Assembly: GCA_964035575.1 (NCBI GenBank)
Contig: OZ037834.1
Span: 2,015,598-2,079,597, forward strand
Reading direction: 5' to 3'
Source of the DNA: Rhynchopus sp. YZ270_cl-10
Lineage: Eukaryota > Euglenozoa > Diplonemea > Diplonemida > Diplonemidae
Length of the DNA: 64,000 nucleotides
Positions 30,130 to 42,114 of this stretch are shown one piece after another. The notes under the pieces are model-generated. The model searched no databases and was not told the origin of the DNA. It saw only the letters and a program-made list of their open reading frames with translations. Both the position numbers and the translations under genes were made by a program. Numbering within the stretch: the first letter of the stretch is position 1; every line of letters begins with the position of its first letter.

Positions 30130-31624
30130 TAACGTTATAATTTGAGAAGAGGGGGAGGGTTTTTTCCAAAAAAAAAAAAAAAGGAGGGATTCTAGCTAGG
30201 GAGGGGAGAAAAAGGGAGGGTGTATTATGAAAAAAAGGATTATTTCGGATTGTTTCTGATTTCAAGGTAACTAAGCAACGAGAGGCTTATAAACGTTTCT
30301 TTCACGTCCTTGTTTTATCTGCCATCTTTTTATTATTGCTTTTTTTTGCACTTTCAATCAATTCCTCCTTTTTTCCCCCTCTCAAATAACATCCTCTTTT
30401 CATAGTGACGGCCCCTTTTCTATTGCGTCTTTTCCCTCATGACCTTTTGTTGCACAGCTTACTTCTTTTGTTTAGGGTGGGTATGCGAGGCTTAGCATAT
30501 TACCCAACAACGTTTCCCTTTGTTTTTTTTCCCCTTGTCCTTAGAAAACCGGGAGAAAAAAAAAACTAAAAAAAGGTAGTGAAAAGAGCAACACCGAAGA
30601 TTATTACAGTCGTCTGTATTTGGCACAAAAAAATCCCCATTTATTGTTAGTAGACTGCAATTCAAAAAAAGAAAAAGAAAAGTGTGCACAATGGTCATAC
30701 TCCGCAGTCCCGCCTGAGTCCGCAGGAGTCCGCCCCTGACTTGAGACGGACTTTCAAAGTCTGCCATAGTCCATCTCAACTCGGGCGGGGTCTTGATGGG
30801 ATTTTTTTTTTGGCGGACTCAGGCTGACCACGAAGTATGCATGGTGAGCTAAAGATGCATGTAGATTGTGTACAAAACCTATTTATAGCTTCGACAGTAG
30901 GAGGAGAAGTGGTGTGTGTGTGTTTCAAGGTGATATCTTATTGTTTCTCCTTCTTCTTTTTTTTTGAAGAGTGTAGTTGCCTCCGTGTGCAAGCTCCTCT
31001 GTTTTTTTTTTTTTTTTCTTAAATTTGCGACCCACCTTCCACCCCCATTCCCTTCTCTTCCTTAAAGTCTGCACAAGGGCGGCCTGATAAGAGTTATCTT
31101 TGGATGGAAAATATGAGGGGGGAAAAAGGCGGAATTGAAGTTTTTTTTGTGCAATAAATGGTAAGTCTACCCTACACATTCGAATTTAAAAAAAAAACAG
31201 AGTTCATTTTTTTTTTTTTGGTGGAAGCGTACAACTAACAAACTCTCCCCCTATTTCGTTTCCCGTTTTTCCTGTGTGGGCGAAGATAGTTATTGACACC
31301 TGTAGTATTTCTCTTTATCCTTACGGTATGGAACACCCATATCCCACCCTTTTGCATCGACTGAGATGCGTTTTCGCACTTTTCAACTACTTTTTTTTTC
31401 TATAAACCCCCCTCCTCCTCCTCCTCTACACAACAAAACAGAACAACACCTACACTAACCCCGCCTCCTCGTATTCCCCTTATTTAACCCCTGCTCGCCT
31501 ATCACTCTTTCTTCCCCCCCAAAAAAAACCCCCTTTTTTTCTAACAATGTGTACGTAACGTTGTAACACACCCTGGGAGGGTGTGTGTGTGTGTGTGGGT
31601 TGCATTTTTTTTTTTTTTGTTATC
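30130..31624. other. Intergenic, 1.5 kb
   Basis: 3' flank of the selenoprotein (where a SECIS element should lie) and 5' flank of the channel gene. It contains weak copies of repeats A and B (30270-30300, 30340-30365, 31363-31400), an inverted GGCGGACTC/GAGTCCGCC region at 30690-30825, and a GT run ending in a T-tract just before 31625. Confidence 0.5.
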
Positions 31625-34600
31625 ATGGATGCTTCTCGGGCTTCGAATCCGTCACCGCCATCACCTGCATCGCCGATGGAGTTTAATGTCTCTTCTACGC
31701 CTGATGATGACGTACCTATCCCCGATCTGAATCCATCCCCTCGAGCAAATCGTGGTGGGTTAAGAGGGAACATGAGAGGCCGTGGTGCGCATCTTGCCAC
31801 AGCTACTCCTCCGTCCCCGAATGGAGGGTCTGGGGTCGTGCCATTTCAAAGCGGTGCACCGTCACCAACCGGATTGAAAACAAAAAACTCATTTTTATCC
31901 CATTCTGACATATCCGACGTAGAGAACGACCTGGACGACGATGACCCAGATAAGAAGCCTGTCAAACGCAGGGCGTCGTTCCAACGAAATGTGTTTGGCA
32001 ACCATTCGACACGAAAGCATCGGATGTCGGTTGACTCACGCCGATCAGTGGTTGGTGGCAATGTACCGGGATTGGTGAAGATGCCATCCTACATAAACGA
32101 TTTTGGGAGAGACGATTCACTCCGACTAGGTCCTTCAAGACAAGCATCATTTAAGGCCGACACCGGAGGAACAGACAGCCCCATCATACTGAACACCGGA
32201 CAGAACATTGAGCTCAGCGGATTCTCACCGCAGGACGACACAATATCTGAAGGATCAAGCCAGCTCCCATTATTACCACTTGACGCATTGTTGCAAAGGC
32301 ATCTAAACAGCCATCCTGAACTCCGCAAAGAAGCGGTTATGTACCTTCAATCAATGATAGCAGAACGTCTCCAATTCGCGCCTTGGCGACAACGTTTGCA
32401 CGCTTTGATGACAAAATCGAAGGTAGTAGACCACGTGGTGTTGGCACTGATTCTCCTCAACTGCGTCTTTCTCTCCATCCAAGACCCTACCAGCGATAAA
32501 AACTCAACGATCAACCAGGCAAGCCGGTTTGCAGAAATCTGTTTCACGCTTCTTTTTGCGGTGGAAATGTCGTTTCGGGTTATGGGGCAGGGGTTTATTA
32601 TGCCTAGGGTAGCATATTTGCGAGATCCTTGGAACTGCCTGGACTGTGTCATCGTTGTGACTGGTGTGGCGACGGTGATTCTCGATCTTGTTACTGATGA
32701 AGGGGTTGCGGGTGTTTCGGTGCTGCGTGCCTTTCGTCTGTTTAAACCGCTGCGTGCGGTGACCAAGGTGAAGGAGATCCAGGTTATTGTCAACTCCCTG
32801 CTGCAGTCGCTGCCGTACCTCATTGATGTCGCGATATTGTACTTCTTCTTCTTGCTTATTATGGGCATCGTTGGGGTTCAAATATGGAAGGGCAAGCTGG
32901 GGTACACCTGCAAGCCAAATATGGTTGTTATGTCGACACTCGATGTATCAGAGATAGAACGATTTTTGGCGAAGGAAGGGGGTGGCGAGGTGTGTGTCCA
33001 GGATGCTTCCTGGTTTTCCGAGCATTTCCGCGCGTTCATCTGCCCCTGGGGTTATGAATGCGTGCGTACCGGGAACCCAGGCATGGGGATGATATCGTTT
33101 GATTCTATCTGGTATTCATTTCTGACGCTCTTCACTGTGGTGACGATGGAGGGTTGGACGGACATCATGTATTTAACCTTCCACACCACATCAATGCTCT
33201 CCGTTGCGTACTTCCTCATTGTCATTCCGTTTGGGTCGTTCTTTATTGTGAACCTTTCGTTGGTTATCATCAACAATGCGTTTGTGAGCAATGTCCAGGC
33301 ACTTCAAGAACGGCAGCTTGAAAGCATTGTGCACAACCAACAGGCGCAGCTATTACAAGAAAAGAAGAAGAGGAAGGAGGCACGGACCTCTCCACGGCTT
33401 AGTGCATTAGGAGGCTCTGCGATGGACACTACCCGGTGCATTGATGACAGCGATGAAGAGGAGCTTTCCACATCCCCCCGACCAAAGTGGCGTATCCTGC
33501 TGGATCGATACCGCAAAGAGGTGGGCTCGGTGCTGACCCACAAATACTTTGAGGTGACCATGACGATGTTGGTTCTCCTCAACGGCATTCTCCTTGGGTG
33601 CCAATTTGAAGGCCAACCCCAAGAGATGACCGACGCCAACAAAGTCTTCAGTGTCATCTTCACCTGCGTCTACGTAATAGAATGCCTTCTCAAGCTGTTT
33701 GCCTATCCCCCACTGCAGTTCATCTCAGAGCCGGAGAGGGTGCTAGAGATGTTAATAGCAATCACCGCCTTGGTAGACCTGGTGAACGGAGGGGATGGGA
33801 TGTTCAACTCCCTGAGGCTGATAAGGATATTTCATTTGGCGCGGTTTTTTCCGGAATTATGGCTCTTTTTTGAAGCCATCGCGAATTCTGTGAAAGGAGT
33901 CGCCGTGCTCACCCTTCTTCTCGCTATAGTGATGTTCATTTACGCGCTTCTCGGACTAAATCTATTCGGCAATAAATACTGCAACACCCTCATCGGGCGG
34001 ACTGATGGATACGCAGACCTCCCCACCAGTACCTGCAAAGGCCAGCCCAGAGAGCATTTCGATACCTTATGGTCCGCTGTCATCGCGGTCTTTGCAGTCA
34101 TCAGCGGGGAAGACTGGAACCTTTCGTTATACTACGGGATGTATAATACCTCGGAGATTGCGGCACTGTACTTTGTGAGTCTCTTTGTGATAGGAAACTA
34201 TATTGTGCTGAATCTGTTCATTGCGGTGCTCTTAGGTGGATTGGAAGGCAGTAGGGAGGTTGTAGAGGAGGAGGAGGAACCAGAGCTCCCAGATGACTCA
34301 ACTAGAGTCAAAATCTTTGATGAGAGCCCGGCAAACTCGCCGTTAGAGATCCCCGCGTTGCATATGTCGGTTGCGACCCCTCTGCATGCACAGGACCCTT
34401 CGTCTCCAAAGATATCTTTCGATGAACCTGCGGGGCCAGAAAGAAATTCGGTTCACAGAATACAAAACCCGAGGGATATGGCCCAGCACCGTCTTTCGAA
34501 TTTGGTCAGAAAGTTTTCGATTGATACTCCAGAGGTTGAGGATTCTGGTACCGATGGTGTGCCCTCCCCGCTGCACCAGATGAATCAGCTGATCTCGCAT

Positions 34601-37600
34601 ACCATTGCAAAGCGCAAATCTGAGCATGGTAGTAAAGAGAATAATGCGGCAGCGGCCGCGGCTGCAAAGGCAAAGAGTGCTAGGGCGACTCAATTGTTGA
34701 AGAAGTTATCGCAGTCGGCAGCGATAATATCACGGCTCAATGCGAAGAACAAAAAGAATAAGTTTCAGAATGAGGTGCGCGCGGTGCATGAGATGCTGGA
34801 GAAGAACGAAAAGAACGAGAAAATGCAGTCCTCCGGCTCGACCCCTGCTGGGGACGAAGCCGACTCCTCCACTGCCACCAGCACCACAGCCTCCGTCTCC
34901 GCTTCACCCAACGCCAAGCCCGCCCTCGACAACATCACCATGGATGAAACCGACACCCAAATCCAAGACGTAAACTCCGTGGGCGCAACCACCATCCAAA
35001 CTGAAGGCTCCCTGACAAACGGCCCACCCCTCACACCACATAACATCATAGATGTGGACGAAGACGAGCTCGACCCTTACCACAACCCTGAAGAGTCTGG
35101 GCAATGGACCGAATCCTGCACCTCCTCCCCTCCTGTGAGTCTCGGTCAAAAGGAGGACGATGTGGTCGGGTTTGGCGGTGATGCGAAGATTCGCTCTATC
35201 CTCTCTCCTTCTCGCACCTCGGGAAGTGAATCGCCAACCGGACCAAAGATACCCACTTCGAATCGAGCGAGATTTGAGGGTTTAGAACACGATCCTGAAG
35301 AGCTCTCTGACGACGATGTGGTTGAGGTAGCAGACAGTTGTTGCACCTTAGATGCGGCACCTTCACGTGAAAGCAGCATGGAAAGCTCTCGACGTAAACG
35401 AGGAGGTCTGCGTGGAGCATTACAGAATGTCAAAGAAAAGTCACGTAACAGCATGGATAGCGTCGACGTTCAATCCTCTGAGTCGGATGACGAAAAATAC
35501 TGGGGCGATCCGAAGCCTGCTGAAGAAAACGAAATCAACCCTCCCGAGGTGACCCTCAACCCCATTGCGATAAAGAAACGGAAGCGGCGGCGGAAGACCA
35601 AACTCACCACCCTCTTCCCCAGCCTCGCCCCTGCGTATGAAGCGCTGTGCGACGCCGCCGAGACGATCTGTGCAAACCCTGATGCACTGTACATTTTAAC
35701 CCCAGAAAACCGCTTTCGAGTATGGATGCGATTTGTAGTGGAGTGGGTGCACTTTGAAATTGGAGTCTCCATTATCATTTTGGTCAGCACCGTAGCGCTT
35801 GCTTTAGAGAAGCCGCTTTCCGCGCCGGATGAAACCCTACCTCGCGTCTTAGAAATGCTGGGGGTGGTCTTAGCGTTTCTGTTTGCGACAGAGGCTTTAA
35901 TGCGGTGCTTGGCGTATGGCTTTATTTTGCACTCAGATTCATATCTTCGTCGTGACTCATGGAATGTCCTCGATTTTGTCATCGTTCTTGCAAGCCTTGC
36001 CGACTTCATCGTCTCCTCACAATACGAAAACCAACCCGATAATGTACAGCTCTTAGAACTGCTTCGGATTCTGCGAACCTTAAGACCCCTCCGGTTTATC
36101 AATAAATCGCAGGGTTTGAAGCGGGTGGTGGATGCGCTGATAAACAGTGTAAAAGGGTTGACCCATGTAGTGGTCATCACTGTAATGATTTTTGTCATTC
36201 TTGGGATCGTAGGGATGCAGCTGTTTCTCGGGAAATTTAATAGCTGTACTTTGCATGATTGGGGTGACGTGAGTCGTGGGCAGGTTTGTCCGCATCAGGC
36301 GTTGTATGTTACACCGGATTTTTTAGAGCAGGCTGGGTTTGAACCGAACGCTTGTTTACCACCATATATTGCTACCAGAGAGGAATGCCTTCAGTTGGGA
36401 TATCGGTGGCAATCATTTCGAACGAATTTTAACAATTTAGGCCGCGCTTTGGTGTCGTTGTTTGAAATTGCGACGTTGGAGGGGTGGATTGAGGTGATGA
36501 GGGTTGGGGTCGACTCTACCTCACAGGACCACGCTCCGGTGTTAAATAATAATCCGATTATCGCGATTTATTTTATTGCGGTTATCGTTATTGTTGCCTT
36601 CTTTTTGGTTAATTTGTTTGTAGGTGTGCTTCTCGCGGAATATGAGCAGGCAGGAGAAAACGACGAATTCGCCAATGAACTAACAGATCCACAACAAGAA
36701 TGGCGTCTCCTCCTGGACCTGGTTGTCTCCAATACAAAACCGCTTCCACGCAATATCATAACAATCGGAAAAAACCGTGCAGCATTGACGCAGTTCGTTT
36801 CGTCAAGAACGTTCGAAACCGGGATATCCATTTGCATTGCGTTAAACGTTGTGGTCATGAGCCTAGAAACAGCGGACCAATCTTCAACCACAGACGATAT
36901 TCAGTCCTACATCGGGCTGGTGTTTGTCATGGTGTTTCTCTTAGAGGCGATTCTGAAGCTGGCGGTGTTGGGTGTCCGGCAGTACTTCGCAGATACCTGG
37001 AACCGTTTTGACTTTGCAGTGGTGGTCATCAGCGTTTCAGGGTCGGTGTTGATGTTGACCGTGAAGTTTACACCGTTTTTTATTTCGGTTGTGAGGGTAC
37101 TGCGGTTGGCACGTCTGCTTCGGGTTGCGAGGATGACAAAGGGGGTGCGGATGCTGCTCCGAACGTTATTTCTCTCTGTTGCGAGTCTTGTGAACGTTGG
37201 CGCGCTTCTGGCGCTCCTTTTCAGTCTATACGCGATTTTGGGGGTGCGGTTCTTCGGAAAAATCGCGAGAGGCAACTTTGTCTCTAGACATGCGAATTTT
37301 GAGAGTTTTATTAATGCAGTATTGGTTTTGTTCCGCATTTTGACTGGAGAAGGGTGGCATGGAATTATGTCCGAATGCCGCATACGCCCTCCTCTGTGCG
37401 ACCAACACCTTCGAGCCTGTGGTGATCCTGTGTTTGCGTACATCTACTTTCTGAGCTTCATTGTGCTAAGCACCTTTATCCTGCTTAACCTTATTGTCGC
37501 AATCATCTTGAAAGAGTTTTCGACAGCAACGGAAGAGGATGCTGGGCTGCTTACCTCAGACGATTTGACGAATTTTCATTATGAATGGGAGCGGTTCGAC

Positions 37601-38794
37601 CCAGGACGGACGGGGTTTATCGACACAAAGAATTTGGTTAGTTTGATTGAAGCCATCGATCTGCCGTTAGGGTCGTCCAAGGCGGCAAACGTCTCGCCGT
37701 TCATTAAGGCAATGCAGATCTCTGAGCATCTAACGCTGTACCGCAACTGCGTGTACCAAAAGGAGGTGCTGCTCAGCCTCGTGCAGGGTCTGGTTGCAAC
37801 AGAGTTTGGCGTTGAAATGAGCCAAGTGGAGCTACCCTCGCATCTACAGAGCTTGGTCAATGAAAAGCTGGGGTCGGTGTTCCCGGTGATGCAGGTATGT
37901 TTTTCTTTGTTTGTTTGTACTAAAGCACAGCAAAGGTTTGGGTTTTATCTTTTCAACTTTGTTATTGTTCTTTAGATGACTCACAACGCCCCCCTTTTGT
38001 ACCACAAAAAAAAACAGTGGAGATTGCACAACTGTGGCGACACAACCGAGGCAACTACACTACACCCAACAATTTATCAAAAAAAAAAAGACTTTATTTG
38101 AGCCACACCATTAGAGAGAGGTATTTTGGTGACTGAGCACGAGGCTTAGGTTCATCTTAATAAAATTATCTTCCTTTATTATTAACCTCACCTTTTCACA
38201 GAAAGAAAAGTCGGAGAACAAAACCGAACGCGGTGTTGTTGCCATTGTCGCCGCCATCAAGTTGCAGTCCGTCTTCCGCGGGTTCCTTGTCCGCGCAACC
38301 TATCCGAGCCGTGACGATTTGCGCAAGCGTGTTCGGGTATGTCCACAGTACACCTCTTTCCCCCCCATCCTACCCCCCATCAGGAGAAGGTCCAGCAAAG
38401 CCAGGAAGAGGAGAGTGGGGTGAAGAAGCTGATGAAGATCGAAGATGTGGTCAGCGCGCAGAAGGCCTTTGTGAACTGGACGAAGACGTCTGCACAGCAC
38501 GAAAGACGTGGGTTCATGACGCCTGTCAAGCCTGTCGGTGGGTCGCCGTGTTCGCCACCGTCGCTTGCCCGCAGTCTCCGTGGCAAATGCCGTTCCCTCT
38601 CCGCCAATGAGTCCCCCCGTAGCTCCGTCAACGGCGGATCTTCCCCACGTCCGTCTATAGGCCGTCTTCGCTCTCTAGTCATACGCAACCAAGAAGAGGG
38701 CGGAAAACGAAGCAGCAATCCTCTCGTCTCTCCAGCCTTGATCTTGACCAATGAAGACGAGCCTGGTAGTACGCAGGTGGAGCCTCCGGAGTAG
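31625..38794 (+). CDS. Four-domain voltage-gated calcium channel alpha-1 subunit
   Basis: About 2271 aa in three exons: 31625-37894, 38202-38336, 38384-38794 (phase-0 GT-AG introns of 307 and 47 bp). Four repeats of six membrane segments begin near residues 255, 640, 1375 and 1730. S4 voltage sensors are visible, clearest in III (RILRTLRPLRFI) and IV (RVLRLARLLRVARM). Pore loops are TVVTMEGWTD, AVISGEDWNL, EIATLEGWIE and RILTGEGWHG: Glu at all four filter positions, the EEEE ring of Ca2+-selective channels. A III-IV IFM-type inactivation gate is absent. The first 240 residues and the II-III linker (about 490 aa, acidic, Ser-rich, with an Ala/Lys coiled stretch) are cytoplasmic. After IV come an EF-hand-like segment (about residue 1990, FDPGRTGFIDTKNLVSLI) and, in exon 2, an IQ motif (IKLQSVFRGFLVR) for calmodulin. 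Flagellar or plasma-membrane Ca2+ entry is the likely role. ATG 31625 follows a T-tract. Confidence 0.9.
38017..38090 (+). repeat. Dispersed repeat C, copy 3 (intronic)
   Basis: GTGGAGATTGCACAACTGTG through CAACAATTTATC and a pure A tail, inside channel intron 1 in sense orientation. Confidence 0.65.
38131..38186 (+). repeat. Dispersed repeat B, copy 3 (intronic)
   Basis: GGTGACTGAGCACGAGGCTT, AGGTTCATCTTAATAAA and T-rich tail, ending 15 bases before the intron acceptor AG at 38201. Confidence 0.65.
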
Positions 38795-39123
38795 AGGGGA
38801 AATGGGGGGGTGAAAATAATGAAGGTTGTGAGGTAAAAAAAAAGGAAGGGAGGAAGGGAGGGTGTGGGGGGGGGTTTTTTTTTTTTGCACAGAGCACTGC
38901 TGTGCTTGGTGTTTGGGGGAATAAAGGAAAAAAAAAAAGTTGCGTGGAGTTCACACAAAGGTGGTTGTCGATTTTTTGGGGAAAAAAAAACGAAAAAAGA
39001 AAATGTAGTGGAGCGCCTCCTCGGTTCATGCAAAAAATGAAATAATTAGTACGTTCTTGGGAGGTGCCCGGGGTGGGGGGGTCACATGGGTGTATTCTGT
39101 GTGTTTTTGTTGTTGTTGTTTTT

Positions 39124-39185
39124 ATTCTTGACTATCGTGCATCAAGCGTCGGGTGCAGCGAACCGGAGTACCCGTAAGCTCACAA
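39124..39185 (+). repeat. Dispersed repeat E, copy 1
   Basis: GACTATCGTGCATCAAGCGT, then GGGTGCAGCGA, then GTAAGCTCACAA. The same blocks at the same spacing occur at 50501-50562. Confidence 0.55.
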
Positions 39186-39260
39186 AACTCTTTTCCGCCA
39201 TACGTTAGCACAACGAGTTTTTTTTGCACTATATCAACTTCACTTTTTTTTTTCTTTTTG

Positions 39261-39658
39261 TAGGGGAGCCTATACCGGTAATTTTGGCTCCTTTTGATTT
39301 TAAATTAAAATTTCTAAGTCTTTTTTGACCTACGACCCCGGCAATGCATTTTTTGGGACTCTGTGGACTCAAATGAGCAAAAATTTAAACAAAATGCTGC
39401 CCGTTGGCACATTTAAACGCACATTTTGTTGAAAATTGTCATTTTACGCTGGATTTGCCTTTGCCATTTTCAGTTTTTTTGCAGATTTTTTTCAAAAAAA
39501 AAATTGAAGAAAAAAGGCTCAAAAGTGCCTGAAACCCGGCGGAAAGTGATTTTTGGTGAGGTATATAGGGTAGTTTCATCTATTTTTGGGTTTTTTTGCC
39601 GAAAGGCGCCAAATTTTCCGAGCCAAATGAAGGAATAGCCGGTGCATAGGCTCCCCTA
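39261..39658. mobile_element. Non-autonomous TAGGGG-type TIR element, 398 bp
   Basis: Inverted ends TAGGGGAGCCTAT and CCGG close by, with a flanking 7-bp duplication CTTTTTG (39254-39260 and 39659-39665). The TAGGGG end resembles the palindrome and the 3.6-kb element at 11.6-16.9 kb. No coding capacity. Confidence 0.7.
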
Positions 39659-39735
39659 CTTTTTGGTTATTTTATCAGGTTACCTCGTTTATTGTCGCCA
39701 ACCTTTTTACAAAGGGTGACGTGATCTCGTCATAT

Positions 39736-40373
39736 CAGGGTATTAGGGTGGTTAAAAAAACTGGTTTTGAAAACCAGTTTTTCCAAAAACTGGTTTTCAA
39801 AAAAAAAAAAAAAACAGAGAAATCTGGAGGGGAAAAAAAAACCGACACTTTTCACCAGGCCTTTCTGTAAATGTCGTCCCCAGATTAGGGCGGACTCGAT
39901 TTTTTTCCCCGCATTTTCCCCCCGCCTGGTAGAACCGTGGTTGAACCACGGGAGTGCCATTTGGGAAATGGCTGTTCCTTGATTTTTTTTTGCCTGCGGC
40001 GCCATTTTTCATTTTTTGCTCCGCAAAAAAGGGTTCGTTTGAGTGGCTCTGTGGTGTAAAAAGCTAGATTTTTACACCGTACCCTCAAAATTTTTCGCCT
40101 GCGGCGCCATTTTATATTATTTTTTTGCCCCGCAAAAAAGAAAATACAGTCCCTCTGTTCCCAATGTCTACCCTGGGTCAGCAGCGCCGAAAAATATTTT
40201 GAATCTGGATTCCTGGATAAGACACTGACCCCACCCCCAAAAAACCCGAAAAAGGTGACTGTGTCCGTCAACGGTGGAGGTTTTCGCCAGAAACACTAGT
40301 TTTTGCCGCCCAGGAGAGAAAACCAGAAAAACCAGTTTTTTCCGGGATTTTGGATTTTCACCCTAATACCCTG
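39736..40373. mobile_element. Non-autonomous hAT element, 638 bp
   Basis: 15-bp perfect TIRs CAGGGTATTAGGGTG, flanked by an exact 8-bp duplication CGTCATAT (39728-39735 and 40374-40381), a hAT footprint. The interior has subterminal ACTGGTTTT/AAAACCAGT repeats and duplicated GCCTGCGGCGCCATTTT blocks, and no gene. Confidence 0.88.
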
Positions 40374-40894
40374 CGTCATATGGCCTAAGAAAAAAAAGGG
40401 ACTCCCACCAGCAAAGCGGGAGGCTAAACCGATATTTTTTGTATTTTCTCTTCTTTCTTTCTTCCATCAACATTTTCACTTTCTGACCCCTACCCCCCCC
40501 TGCTCATAATATTCATCCAACCCCACTCTAAAAACCCCCTTCCCGTTTCCCAATGAGGGCTTCATTTCCATGTTCCCCTATCATCTCAGTTGACCCCAAC
40601 CAACGGAACGGGAGGGGTTTTTTTCCCCCCCAACATTTTCCCCCCTTCTCCAACAGAGGAGAGTCTCTCACAGCTTTCTTCGCTAACAACAAAATGGCTA
40701 CCCAACCCCCCCAACCCCACCTTGTTTTCCCTCCCTTCAACACCTTCGAAATCTGCTCGCAGTACCTCAATTTTTGTTGATTTGTACTCATATACGAGGC
40801 ATATTCGTCAATTTCAACCTTTCTTTTACGGTACGGCAAATTAGGTTTTCCTTTTTTACATCTACTGTTGTAGGCCGCAGAGTTCTTATACTTT

Positions 40895-40945
40895 CAGGCT
40901 GGCATCGTACAGTGAGTCAGTCGGAGGTGCCTGCATCACACAACT
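40895..40945 (+). repeat. Dispersed repeat D, copy 3
   Basis: CTTTCAGGCTGGCATCGTAC, then AGTGAGTCAGTCGGAGGTGC, CTGCATCA. Followed by a T-tract. Confidence 0.55.
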
Positions 40946-41004
40946 TTAGTTTCGTTTTTTTTTTTTTTTGGGGATTCGATAACCCCACGGAGTGTCAGTG
41001 CCCT

Positions 41005-41050
41005 GCGTCCCAGAGGGCGTTTTGCACTATCAACTTCACTTTTTTTCCCC
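41005..41050 (+). repeat. Dispersed repeat A, copy 2
   Basis: CCTGCGTCCCAGAGGGCGTT, then TTGCACTATCAACTTCAC and a T/C tract. It lies 125 bases before the 41174 gene. Confidence 0.55.
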
Positions 41051-41077
41051 CTCCTCCTACATCACACATCACACAGG
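41036..41077 (+). promoter_or_regulatory. Candidate splice acceptor ahead of 41174
   Basis: The T/C tail of repeat A runs into CTCCTCCTAC and a CACACAG at 41077. A second candidate, TTCTCTTTCAAG, ends near 41152. Either could receive a spliced leader. Confidence 0.35.
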
Positions 41078-41173
41078 CACACACAACCTCCCTTCTCCTT
41101 CTCCTTCTCCTTCTCCTCCCATTCCATTCTTATTTGTCGTTCTCTTTCAAGCAAAAAAGGTAAAAAAGGAATC

Positions 41174-42091
41174 ATGGAAGTGGCCACCCCCCAACCCCAA
41201 GCCCAGCCTGGCGCCGACCAAGAAGACCTGGACCCCACAACCCTCCGGGAAGAGATGGAACGGTACCTCGAGGCGCTTCAGGGAAATACACAGTTCTTGG
41301 AAAAAGAGGTGCTCACGGAGATAGAGGAGCTCCGAGGGTCGATGTTCCATAATCAGGACTTTTTTCGAGCGGTGGCGACGACCTTGGGGGTGAATAAGGC
41401 GAAGAAAAAGTTTGTGGGGTTACTTCGCAATCCGAGACCGCATTCTTTTGTTTCCGAAAAGTGGTGGGTAAAAAGGCAACGGGAACGCAGTTTGAAAAAA
41501 CCTAAAGAACCAAACGAACTGCCACCACATGACACCCTCTCCAACCTGCTCCTTGAACAGCGTGAAGACCACCGCAAACTAGAGACCACAGACCTCGCCT
41601 ATCGCAAGCTTTTTGATAAATATCAAGACATCCAGCTACTCCTTCAAAGGCGGCTTTCCGCCCTCTGCGCGCAACCCATCTTCAGCCAAACAAATCCCGA
41701 AGAAAATCCTGAAGAGGACGAAGCACCCCCGGCACGGCCCTACCCAGACACGGCACTCCCGCCGTTGAAGAATGTAGTGGCGGTGGGGGGAACAGAACGG
41801 CCTGCGTCTGTGGAGGAGGTGAAGGAGGTGAGGTCCTCATCGAAAAAGGAAAAGCGGAGGGCAAAAGAGGAGCGCAGGGAGAAGAGGGCAAGTGGCAGTG
41901 GAGGAGGTGGTGATGCAAAGGCACGGTGCGAAGGCAAGGAGGAGGGGGAGGAGGCGGCGGTGTTCAGCACTTCGGTGCTGCCCCCGGTGCTGGGGGCTGA
42001 AGGGCGCGCCTTGTGTAGGGGGAGACATGCGTTGGGGCCGTATCCGTACATTGAGTCGGTATGGAAAGTCCCACCTTTTGTGGGGAGTTAA
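41174..42091 (+). CDS. Coiled-coil protein of unknown function, 305 aa
   Basis: Not recognised. No signal peptide or membrane segment, so cytoplasmic or nuclear. Residues about 1-60 are acidic with a coiled coil (LREEMERYLEALQGNTQFLE). Residues about 60-100 contain FFRAVATTLGVNKAKKKFVG and a basic aromatic patch (EKWWVKRQRERSLKK). A second helical stretch (SNLLLEQREDHRKLETTDLA) follows. The C-terminal third is low complexity with charged runs (SSKKEKRRAKEERREKR, then SGSGGGG) and ends KVPPFVGS. One exon; the stop codon lies within a perfect 42-base palindrome (42073-42114). Start ATG 41174 is the first in frame after repeat A. Confidence 0.7.
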   Translation: MEVATPQPQAQPGADQEDLDPTTLREEMERYLEALQGNTQFLEKEVLTEIEELRGSMFHNQDFFRAVATTLGVNKAKKKFVGLLRNPRPHSFVSEKWWVKRQRERSLKKPKEPNELPPHDTLSNLLLEQREDHRKLETTDLAYRKLFDKYQDIQLLLQRRLSALCAQPIFSQTNPEENPEEDEAPPARPYPDTALPPLKNVVAVGGTERPASVEEVKEVRSSSKKEKRRAKEERREKRASGSGGGGDAKARCEGKEEGEEAAVFSTSVLPPVLGAEGRALCRGRHALGPYPYIESVWKVPPFVGS

Positions 42092-42114
42092 TTTATTAAC
42101 TCCCCACAAAAGGT
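42073..42114 (+). terminator. Perfect palindrome spanning the stop codon
   Basis: Two 20-base arms (left arm starts ACCTTTTGTGGGGAG) with a 2-base spacer. The TAA stop of the 41174 gene is in the left arm. It could fold in the mRNA as a 3'-end processing signal, or be a small insertion that created the present C terminus. Confidence 0.45.

Larger units (their letters stand above)
37895..38201 (+). other. Intron 1 of channel gene, carries repeats C and B
   Basis: GTATGT donor, CACAG acceptor, 307 bp. Most of it is made of a repeat-C copy (38017-38090) and a repeat-B copy (38131-38186); the B tail runs almost into the acceptor. Confidence 0.8.
38795..41173. other. Intergenic with two TIR elements
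   Basis: No gene seen. Contains repeat E (39124-39185), the elements 39261-39658 and 39736-40373, repeat D (40895-40945), repeat A (41005-41050) and CTT/CTC-rich sequence leading into the next gene. Confidence 0.6.

Noticed and set aside
30130-30900. SECIS element for the selenoprotein
   Set aside because: ATGA strings near 30227 and 30439 were inspected; spacing to a GA partner and an AA-bearing apical loop did not fit, so none is claimed.
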